From contig JAWQEG010001325.1 of the NCBI GenBank assembly GCA_033782935.1, positions 1,612,001-1,676,000 of the forward strand: a DNA stretch of 64,000 nt. The letters are read 5' to 3'. This DNA comes from Petrolisthes cinctipes. Lineage: Eukaryota > Arthropoda > Malacostraca > Decapoda > Porcellanidae. The notes beneath the pieces are model-generated. The model worked only from the letters and a program-made list of their open reading frames with translations, searched no databases and was not told the DNA's origin. This document shows, in pieces, positions 55,439 to 64,000 of this stretch (within the stretch, counting starts at the first letter, position 1; each line of letters opens with the position of its first letter). Both the position numbers and the translations under genes were made by a program.

Positions 55439-55620
55439 TACCTGTTGCTAGTGCAGAGGCTGGTAGTGGGAACAAGATCAAGAGGAAGCAGTTTCATCAA
55501 GTTGGTGATAGCAGGACCAGGAGTACTTCACCAGTTGTGATTCAAGACAAAAGAGAAAACAGCGAGGCCAGCCAAAGGACAACCAGACTTTCAGTGCGTG
55601 GAGGAAGGAAAGTACAGTAA
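55439..55620 (+). pseudogene. LINE-D ORF1 fragment, C-terminal part
   Basis: PVASAEAGSGNKIKRKQFHQ... to RTTRLSVRGGRKVQ and TAA at 55618-55620. Basic tail of the ORF1 protein. No LINE-D ORF2 was found after it. Confidence 0.7.
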
Positions 55621-55641
55621 TTGATAAGTAATTGGTATGTA

Positions 55642-55894
55642 CAGTTGGGGAACAAAGTATCTGAACACCGTTGGCGGCTTCTGGTAACAATGCCAGGGAT
55701 AAACACGATAGCAATAGACAAAATCTATCCATTACTACATAACGATAACTGATATTGGGAGACTTCGACCAACCACAGACAGTGAAATAAAAGTTATCAT
55801 TTAATTCATAAATACTTTCTCTCACTGAGGTGTTAACTTATGGGGCTGTTGACAGAAGCTACCAACAGTGTTCAGATACATTATTCCCCAACTG
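55642..55894. mobile_element. Tc1/mariner-type MITE, second family (253 bp)
   Basis: CAGTTGGGGAACAAAGTATC and the complement of GATACATTATTCCCCAACTG form inverted ends. TA flanks both (55640-55641, 55895-55896). The inner ends also pair (GAACACCGTTGG/CCAACAGTGTTC). Confidence 0.85.
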
Positions 55895-56169
55895 TACGCT
55901 ACTGTGTATATGCTAGAAATATAACATGGTGTTTATCAATCAACCAAACATGGCTGCCAACCTACCACTCTTTCCATTTCATTCTTTAAATGATGCTGAA
56001 TTTATTATTCAAATAATCGCACATTCAACTCATAATTTTCCCCTTGCGGTAATTGATCAATTAACTTATATTCCTGCTCAATCAAGTAATAAACACTAAG
56101 TAGACGATTCACTCTCAAACAATATTTTTCGGGAACCTTTGTCATTATTATTTCTGTAATAACCAGTAT

Positions 56170-57354
56170 ATGAAACAGTCAATTCCCCACCCAAGCCTTA
56201 ACATTTTATTCTTAAACATAAGCAGTGTACCACTTCACCTTGAAACACTTCTCGACCAATGCTTAACTCCATTTGACATCAAATTCCAAGTTATCGGTCT
56301 CTGTGAAACACGTTTAAATGATGAAATATGTACACTTTACAAGATGAATTGTTATACTGAACAACACTTTGAAAATAAGAATACATCTGGTGGAGGTCTT
56401 GTAATATATTTACATAAGATTTACAAAAGTTTGCCAATACAGGACATCACCTTGCAACTTCCACACATAGAATCATTATTTCTAAAGGTTTCGCATCCAC
56501 ATAAATTTATTATTGGTATCATATACAGACCACCGAACGAAAGCATTCAAGATTTCATGGCAACACTAGAACATATTTTAGGTTTAGTGGCCAGCTTAAA
56601 AATTAATTGTTACATTATGGGTGATTTTAATATTAATCTTTTTGCAAACAATGATCATGCTCAAAATCTCTCAAACCTGTTTTATCACCATACTTTTTTC
56701 CCAGTTATAAACAAACCCACCAGAGTAACGAAAACATCAGCCACAATAATAGATCATATATGGACAAATGATATGCTCAACTATAACTCCAGTGGTATTC
56801 TGTATACTTCCATTAGTGATCATTTCCCAATTTTTAGCTCATTTTCTATACCAAAGCCAAACTCATACTGCACACGAACTATTATTTCTAAAAGAATTTT
56901 CACTAATGAATATATTAATAATTTTATAACAGAACTGAGTGAGTACAATTGGGAAGATACTGTAGTAGAGACAGGGATAGATGAAAACTTTAATAATTAC
57001 ACCGAACAATTTCTTAACATTTACAATAAACATTTCCCTGTGAAAGAATTCTCAGTGAAAGAAAAACATATACATAAACCTGATATTACCCAGGGAATTA
57101 AAATGTCCATAAAAGAGAGCAATAGACTGCAGAAATTATATGCTAAATGGCCTATCACTTATGAAACTACATTCAACAGATTCAGAAATACACTGACATC
57201 AACAATAAGAGCAGCAAAGAAAAATTATTTTAAATCTAAATTAGAAGAAAATGCAGGAAAAAGTAAAAAAACCTGGGAAATTCTTAATAATATTATGGGC
57301 AGAAATAATAATCGGCTTCCCACCTCCATGACATTTCTGGATAAAATCTTTTGA
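56170..57354 (+). pseudogene. LINE-E endonuclease part of ORF2
   Basis: 394-codon frame. Endonuclease motifs NILFLNISSV, VIGLCETRLND, GIIYRPPNES, CYIMGDFNINLF, TIIDHIWTND and the catalytic SISDHFPIF are in order, followed by the connector (RAAKKNYFKSKLEENAGKSK). It ends at TGA 57352-57354, after which the same protein continues in other frames. Confidence 0.85.
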
Positions 57355-57411
57355 ACAAACCATGAAATAGCGGAATCATTCAATAATTATTTTTGTAATA
57401 TTGCTAATAAT

Positions 57412-58453
57412 TTGGCTCAAAACGTTGAACATACACCAGATTTATTCGAAAGCTACTTACCAGTTCCTACACCTTTTTCTTTTTATATTCAACCCACAAG
57501 TACACATGAAATAGATACCATAATTAATAACCTCAAAATAACTTCCCCAGGATATGACACAATAGATGTAGAAATAGTTAAAAAATGTAATAGTATAATT
57601 TCACCATATTTGGAATATATAATTAACAGATCATTTCGAGAGGGTGAGTTTCCAAAAAAACTTCAGATAGCCAGAGTTATTCCTATACACGAAAAAGGTG
57701 ATAAAAATCTCCACAATAACTACAGACCTGTGTCAGTTTTACCATGTTTCAGTAAAAATTTTGAAAAAATCATGGCCTCAAGACTAATGGACTATTTATG
57801 TAACCACTCATTACTTTCACAATACCAGTATGGATTCAGACCTAAATACAGTACCGAGTTAGCAATTCATCAACTATGCCAAAACATCTACAATGCCATT
57901 GATAATAAAGAATTTCAAATAACCTTATTCTGCGACTTAACAAAAACATTTGATACTATCTCACACTCCATATTGCTAGATAAACTTAAAGTATATGGAA
58001 TTTGTGGGACAACAAACAACTGGTTCAAAAACTATCTGAGTAATAGACAACAGTGTGTAGTGTACAACAATGCAACATCATTCTTTAATAATATTACATG
58101 TGGAGCACCTCAGGGCTCAATTCTCGGCCCGTTATTGTTTTTAATATATAACTCTAAGCACAAATAGATTAAATTTTCTTCTGGTTGCAGATGACACCAA
58201 TATTTTCATTACTGGGAGGGATATTAATAATATGGAACTTGTATTAAACCGAGAATTGAGCCATGTGAAAAATTGGATAAAGTGTAATAAACTTACACTA
58301 AATATTAGCAAAACAAACTACATGATTTCACACCCATTATTAACACCAACACCCAATATTAATGTAAAAATTGACAACCTTTCTGTAAAACAGGTTAACG
58401 AAATTATATTTTTAGGTATTTCATTGGACAACTGTTTAACTGAGTCTATGTAG
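57412..58453 (+). pseudogene. LINE-E reverse transcriptase part
   Basis: ITSPGYDTIDVEIVKKCN, FPKKLQIARVIPIHEKGDKN, NNYRPVSVLPCFSK, YGFRPKYSTELAI, LFCDLTKTFDTISH and GAPQGSILGPLLFLIY are followed by a small deletion/frameshift (about 58145-58170). Then come VADDTNIF (active site region) and WIKCNKLTLNISKTNYM. The YINDI segment before the active site is lost. Ends TAG 58451-58453. Confidence 0.85.
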
Positions 58454-58455
58454 TG

Positions 58456-59110
58456 ATCTTGGTTTTAGATATACAGAACTATACAGTGTTAGTTTGCAAT
58501 TTAATATAAATTAAAGTAATTGAGTAGGGAGGTCTTGAAATAGCACCTAATGAATAATTAATCACAGTGTTAGACTTGCTTAATCAGATGAGTTAACGTA
58601 AGCTAGTTTATCGAAAGAAAATCGACTGGGGAAAAATCGAAAGAAAATATTCGAGGGAATTAGAAATTTATACGAGACATTACGAGACCGTGAAAGAAAA
58701 CGAGTGCAGTGATTCTCGATTATTGCGTTATTAGCTAGCTAATCTTTGTTCGTGTGGAAGTGTATGCATGTGGTAATAATTTATTAATTGTTTATATAAT
58801 TTAATTGTTGGTGCATGACTGAGATTAATAAATATAGTAAAGTAATTGTAAATTGGTTGTTTTTCATACACCTTACAATTCTGCTAATACTGTATAAGTG
58901 CATACATATTGAAAGAACCCACGTAAAATAAATTTATGTTGACGTAAGTTGGGATAAAAGGGGATAATTAACCTCTGCTGACGATTGTTGAAGCCAACAC
59001 AACGAAAGTCCAAGATAAGTCCGGGTAAGGTAAGAATTAACAGTAAGTAACTTTTTTTACATCACTAATTAATTTAATAATAATAATCTTAATTCCCCGT
59101 CACACACCTC
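58456..59110. other. Unassigned AT-rich sequence
   Basis: No coding frame and no recognisable LTR or TIR. It might hold a decayed LTR or untranslated part of the following gypsy, but no match to the 3' LTR at 62907-63383 was seen. Confidence 0.4.
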
Positions 59111-59166
59111 TACGCCCTCATAACCGCATAACTGCCACCAACCTCACAACCACACCTCTCTTACTC

Positions 59167-60428
59167 ATGAAGCAACTCCCGGATTTTATCTCCACACCAC
59201 CTCACCACACCGCTTGCACTCTCCTGTGGGTGGAAGACCTCGTGTCGGGCGACAATTACTTGTCAACTCTGGCTCCGAGGTAAGTGTCGTTCCACCCCGG
59301 GAGAAGGGCAAACACAGACAAGCCTCCTCAGCTTATGACCTCCTCGCTGCGAACAAGTCCCCTATCACCACCTACGGCACCAGAAGTAGAGAGGTGACCT
59401 TCCTCAAGGAAGAGTATCTCGTTTGGCCCTTTATCGTGGCTGACGTCCAGGCACCCATCCTAGGCCTGGACTTCTTGACGGCACATGACCTCTTCATTGA
59501 TGCCAAGCAACACCGCCTTATACATCAACCCACAGGAGCCACTATTCTCACCAAACACTGTCGCCACACTACACCTACCATAACACACATTTCACATACC
59601 AACACATTTTGCACAACTTTCCACAACTACTCTCTACTGACCCTTCACACCATACCCACGACCCAGAGATACGCCACACCATTACTACTACGGGCTTTCC
59701 AGTGTTCGCTAAACCCCATAGGATGCCAAACGAGAGTTCCAGCAGGGCGTGGCCAGACCCTCGGACAGCGCATGGTCCCGAAGCAGCAGGAAGGAGAGTG
59801 GAGGGCATGCGAAGATTATAGAGCTCTCAACGCAGCCACTATTCCCGACAGGTACCCGATCCCGCAAGTCCTAGACTTCCACTCCAAGCTCCAAGGATGT
59901 GTGGTGTTCTAAAAAATTGACCTTGTCCGTGCCTTCCACCACATTCCTGTTGCTGACGAAGACATTAAGAAGACTGCCATCACCACACCCTTTGGATTGT
60001 TTTAGTTCCTGTCCATGAACTTCGGATTACGGAATGCTGCACAAACGTTCCAGAGGTTCATGGACAAGGTGCTGCATGGACTAGAGTACACCGTGGTATA
60101 TATCTATGACATACTCGTCATGTCCCACAAAAACGGACAACACCAGCAGCACCTGCGGGAGCTCTTCTCATGTCTGCAGCAGTTCAACCTCAAAATTCAC
60201 CCATCCAAGTGTGTCATCGGGGCAGACCATCTCGACTTCCTCGGACACAGCGTTACACCACAAGGCATCACACCCCTGCCACAGGAGGTTGAGGCCGTTA
60301 GGAATTTCCCCCTACCTACCACAACAAGAATACTCAGAGAATTCCTAGGCATGGTGAATTATTACCACTGCTTTATTCCCCACACCGCTTCCATCCTCGC
60401 GCCACTCCATGATCCCTCAAGGGGCTAA
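59167..60428 (+). pseudogene. Gypsy protease and reverse transcriptase, decayed
   Basis: Protease: RQLLVNSGSEVSVVPP, with Asn where the catalytic Asp should be, and PILGLDFLTAHDLFID. RT: WRACEDYRALNAATIPDRYP, then TAA 59910-59912 and TAG 60003-60005, MNFGLRNAAQTFQRFMDKVL, the altered active site VVYIYDILVMS (Tyr replaces the first Asp of YxDD), DFLGHSVTPQGI and FLGMVNYYHCFIPH. It ends at TAA 60426-60428 next to the lost RNase H. Confidence 0.85.
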
Positions 60429-60469
60429 AGAAGACATACCAAAAGAAACTCGTCTGGCCACCTACAGCT

Positions 60470-61430
60470 GAGACAGCATTCTACCACCCAGCTATTGTGT
60501 GACACTTCCTGTGGCATTCCATGCCCCTATATCCCCAAGCAGTTCAGGAAGGCAGTATTCCAACACTACCACTAACTCAACCACCCAGGCGTAGTGGGCA
60601 CACTCTGCCTCATCAGCCACCGCGCAGTATGGCCGGGGATGAGACGGCAGATAAAGGAAAGGTTACGTCATATTTTCCCTGCCAGCATGCTAAGGTTAGC
60701 CGCCAAACCCGCCCTCCCCTCCACGAATTCATCGTTCCTTCCAGCAGGATCCATACAGTACACATGGATATCGTGGGCCCACTACCCTCTTCGCGTGGAT
60801 CCCGTTACCTTCTGATGTGTTTCGACAGAACAACCCGGTGGTGTCCCGCTATTTCCATGTCTGACATCACCGCGGAAAGGACTGCCCGCCACTTTCTGAG
60901 CAACTGGGTGGCAAACTTTGGTCCTCCGGCAGGAATCATCACCGACCAAGGTACGCATTTCAAATCGAGGGCGTGGACTGACATGCTAACGGTCTTGGGT
61001 ACACGACGCCAACACACTACCGCCTATCACCCCTGCAGTAATGATATGTATGGTAGAGCGCTTTCACCGCCCCTTCGAGGATGCTTTCCATGCCCTACAA
61101 CCGGACCAATGGACGGACGCACTCCAACTCATCCTCCTCACCATCTGGATGATGATGGAAGAGGACCTCAACCACTCTCTGGCAGAGCTGGTATACGGTG
61201 AAGACCTCCGCCTCCCAGGCCAGATAACATCTCCTGACGTGGACACATCCAGCCTCTCCTTACCAGCTCTCAAGCGAGCCATCACAAACGACGCACCTAC
61301 GCCCACATGGCAGCACTCCAGGTCTACCTACACGCCTCCCGGTCTGCACACCGCACCCTCTCTGCTACTCAGGACGGACTCACACCATACACTGCTCCAG
61401 CAGCTGTACACCGGCCTTTACCCCTAACCC
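60470..61430 (+). pseudogene. Gypsy integrase, frameshifted
   Basis: A remnant of the RNase H start (LVWPPTAETAF) jumps to the integrase N-terminus (HPGVVGTLCLISHRAVWPGM). The core follows: VHMDIVGPLPSSRGSRYLLM, GIITDQGTHFKSRAWTDML, HTTAYHPCSN. Then, in another frame, MVERFHRPFEDAFHALQ with the catalytic Glu, and LAELVYGEDLRLPG. Confidence 0.82.
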
Positions 61431-61439
61431 CGTCCTCGC

Positions 61440-62582
61440 TAGGTCGGATGCCACTGTCACCCTATGGATACACGACAAGCCTTACATCACATCCTGGGAG
61501 AGGGTAAAACCAGCCCGCACCTCAGACGAACCGCCTCACACCACGCCACTAAACACCCATCCATCAACTAACCCACTGGCACATACCACGCCGCAGACGC
61601 CTCACCCGCCATACACACACCCCACACCACGCTCAACTCACTGCCCACCACTTCTATTCACACCACATGTACTACCACTCACCCACGTACATCCTCTATG
61701 TCTGAAACCCTCATACCACACCTCACACCACCAAACTACTACACCGTCACCGTTCACCACCACCATTCCACACTTACCACAACCTGCTTCTCAATTTCAT
61801 CCCATCACACCTCTTCCCACCTCACGCCACCACACGAACATTCACATACCACCTCACACCATTCTATTCCATTCCCAATTTACCCACACCCTATCCTTCT
61901 CCCCTCCCTCATCACACCCCACCCATACCGAACCCCTCCTCCCGCCAACCCCGTGCCTATACCCGACCTACCTATCCCACCACACCTACCCGAACCTCTC
62001 ATTCCTTCCCCACCCGGACCTCTCGCCGACTACACTCCTTTACCCGACCCACCGACCCTTCCTCCTCTCCCTGACATACCTGCCCCCTTCACCCCTAACC
62101 TGCCCGCTCCCTCTCCTCCTCCACAGGCCGATCCTGCGCCTATACCTGTCATCCCTTCTCCCGACCCTGTTCCGCTACCAGACCAAACTCCAGACCCTAT
62201 TCCGCTACCTGACCACACCCTACCTGACCCGTTACCTCTACCTGACCTTCCCTCACCTGAACATGCCTCGATTGTTTTAATCCCTTCTAATATCCCTCAG
62301 GACCAGCCTCCTGTCATCCACATTATACCAGTCACGCCTCCTCATCCCGTTAGCCCTCGCCACAGCCTCACGCCTCCGCCACGCCCTGAGACACCACCTT
62401 TGCTACACAACATGCTACTGGACGACGAGCCAGCTTTGGTACCTGAGGGATTCACTTCTCGGTCGGGACGCACCATTCGCCGTCCGGCCAAATATACCGC
62501 CTCCATAACCAACACAGACGCGCACACACTCCACATCCTGCCACCTACACCCTCCATTTATTATCAACTCACTCACTTGTAA
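61440..62582 (+). pseudogene. Gypsy pol C-terminal proline-rich region
   Basis: From 61698 a 294-codon frame dominated by Pro, His, Thr and Ser, ending PALVPEGFTSRSGRTIRRPA and KYTASI. The SRSGR.IRRP..Y motif is the usual C-terminus of this type of gypsy polyprotein, so the frame is a real pol tail rather than a separate gene. The proline-rich part has a repeated P-(D/N)-P-(I/L)-P-L-P-D texture. Confidence 0.65.
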
Positions 62583-62890
62583 CTCACACTATACACTGTC
62601 CACGTACATTTATGTGCAACACATTAATTTTTATTCCATGTATATGTATTTTTTTATTTTTTTTTGTATGTCACTTTCATATGTTTTCCCGTATACTGTA
62701 CCACGTATGTATACCTGTTTATGTCATCCTCACATGTATTATCTTGCCTAATATGTATAGTCTCCTCTTACAATGTATGTATTTTGTATATATTTTTTCC
62801 CCTATGTATGTACCCTGTTTTTATTGTATGTATTTTTTATTTATATTATTGCATTCTATGTAACTTACCTCCACCTCTCCTCTTGTTTCT

Positions 62891-62906
62891 TGGGGGAGGG
62901 GGGTAC
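62891..62906 (+). promoter_or_regulatory. Polypurine tract of the gypsy
   Basis: TGGGGGAGGGGGGTAC directly precedes the LTR start TGTAGTGACC. Confidence 0.75.
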
Positions 62907-63383
62907 TGTAGTGACCCAAGCACTAGCTTTTCCCATTATCTATGTTACAGCTGTGCATCCTCGCATTCACTTGTCGGCTTGCGAGTGAGCCTGCAACTGA
63001 ACCCAGCCGCTGCCATCGTCTACCCACGCTCTGCCACTAGCTCAGGGACAGTCAACCAGTCAACAATTCTCCCACTTCCTGCTCCGCCTCAGATCCTCGC
63101 CTCACTGCACCACGCCAAGCCACCGCGACCTACACGCTAGCCTATGGTCACTCTCGAGCAGCACACAGCTACCTTCTAACCTTCTACAAGCAACACGACT
63201 ACCTTCTTCAAGCAACGCAACTACCTTCTACAAGCAACATTAGCAGTCAGGCAAGCGGAAGTCATCACCTTGTGCTTGGGTTCACTCTGTATATTCTACT
63301 GTGTCCTACTCTGTGAATAAATCCGTGCCTAGTATTGGAGTCTACTATACACCTCTGGTAGTAACGGCCTTCCAGACATTACA
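62907..63383 (+). repeat. 3' LTR of the decayed gypsy
   Basis: 477 bp, starting TGTAGTGACCC and ending CAGACATTACA (TGTA...TACA). AATAAA lies at 63316-63321. No second LTR copy is in the window. Confidence 0.75.
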
Positions 63384-63425
63384 ACCTCATATGCAGAGCT
63401 AGTGTGATACCCCCTTAAGGTTCAG

Positions 63426-64000
63426 ATGATGCGGTCCACAAATATAATTGACAGTGCCAATGACTACTGCCCTAACATCTTCGATGACTCTGTAGAGCAT
63501 GTCCCTAAGCTAAGGAGCGTCGCATTCATACACCCTTTTGATTTGTGGCTTTCTACAGGGAGGGGCGTGGTAATCTCTCCCATGCTTATAGGTATTTGGA
63601 AAAAGAAATTGGATTACTACCGATAGGCCACATAAAAAACTACGGTAAAAGTGTTTTCATCAGAGCCAAAGATCTTACACAATCTCCCCTGTCCTTCTGA
63701 TGGCTGGCATGATTGAATCCATCAAACCAAATCGAACATTTAATTATAGCAAGGGGGGTATATACAATGAGGATCTATATGAATTCTCAGAAGAGGACAT
63801 TCTTGCTATGAGCTCAGACAGTGTCCAAGGAGTAACAATGATGAAAGGCAATACAAATATGATCATCCTCACTTTCTATGGCTCGCATATCCCAAATCAT
63901 ATTAACATCAACCCCACCATTTTTTAGGTGAAGCCTAAAGCGAGTGAACACCGTAGACTTGAATGCTCGGGAGGCAGCTGGCTGCTCGCATCTTACAGTA
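63426..64000 (+). pseudogene. LINE-F ORF1 fragment running off the window
   Basis: RSVAFIHPFDLWLSTGRGVV, then after a frame change LLPIGHIKNYGKSVFIRAKD, and in a third frame YNEDLYEFSEEDILAMSSDS, VQGVTMMKGNTNMIILTFYG and, after TAG 63926, VKPKASEHRRLECS. The order fits the RNA-recognition part of gag-like ORF1 proteins of non-LTR elements (L.EFSE.EIL...; V.PF.P.PL.C). Broken by stops. Confidence 0.6.

Larger units (their letters stand above)
55927..58455 (+). mobile_element. LINE-E, APE-type non-LTR element, 3'-truncated
   Basis: A short upstream frame (NLPLFPFHSLNDAEFIIQ, about 55950) is followed by endonuclease and RT. It breaks off after the RT region at about 58453. No poly(A) or duplication was recognised. 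Confidence 0.75.
59130..63383 (+). mobile_element. Decayed Ty3/gypsy element with 3' LTR
   Basis: Protease, RT, integrase and a proline-rich C-terminus, then polypurine tract and 3' LTR. Gag and 5' LTR are missing and RNase H is deleted. Confidence 0.8.

Noticed and set aside
61698..62582. Proline-rich frame as a separate structural gene
   Set aside because: It ends in the SRSGR.IRRP..Y motif of gypsy polyproteins and lies between integrase and the LTR, so it is the pol tail.

Overview
The window looks like eukaryotic, gene-poor, transposon-dense DNA from an arthropod, most likely a decapod crustacean. This is inference. It rests on very long (GA)n, (GT)n, (AT)n and (ATT)n microsatellites, interspersed TTAGG-like tracts, spliced genes with GT-AG introns, and the mixture of transposon families. 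No bacterial operons, rRNA, intact tRNA or CRISPR were seen.

One host gene can be supported on the + strand. Exon 1 (4810-4975) encodes a signal-peptide-like start, exon 2 (5416-5559) a cysteine-rich PAN/apple-like segment, and exon 3 (27701-27892) the first half of a C-type-lectin-like domain. All junctions are phase 1. Exon 1 carries an in-frame TGA. Intron 1 is almost pure microsatellite. Intron 2 is 22 kb of nested transposons. The 5' end of exon 3, with its acceptor, is present three times in tandem.

Layout. 1-3725: a LINE (LINE-A) split by foldback element FB1, whose 1.1-kb arms each carry the same hAT MITE. 3.8-4.75 kb: microsatellites and a long hairpin. 4.81-27.9 kb: the host gene. 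Its intron 2 holds a minus-strand LINE (LINE-B) split by foldback element FB2, itself split by a full-length two-ORF LINE (LINE-C copy 1). It then holds a P-element-like transposon with 8-bp TSD, which contains a complete two-gene PIF/Harbinger element and a small Harbinger derivative. 28-30.7 kb: LTR fragment, AT-rich DNA, MITEs and a local duplication that preserves empty sites. 30.7-39.8 kb: a minus-strand Ty3/gypsy element with GMR1-like domain order (gag, protease, integrase, RT), split at the integrase/RT junction by a piggyBac with an open transposase. 39.8-48.4 kb: a Ty3/gypsy element with an Env related to errantivirus/baculovirus F proteins, broken by stops and frameshifts. 48.4-55.6 kb: microsatellite, then a LINE ORF1 (LINE-D) split by LINE-C copy 2 and by a mariner-type MITE. 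55.9-58.45 kb: another LINE (LINE-E). 59.1-63.4 kb: a decayed gypsy with a 3' LTR. 63.4 kb to the end: a LINE ORF1 fragment (LINE-F).

Most insertions can be dated relative to each other, because removing the inserted element plus one TSD copy leaves the host reading frame continuous (FB1 in LINE-A, piggyBac in gypsy, Harbinger derivative in P transposase, LINE-C2 in LINE-D, MITE in LINE-D). Coding elements that still look able to make full-length proteins are the Harbinger transposase and its Myb/SANT partner, the piggyBac transposase, and LINE-C ORF1 (two copies).
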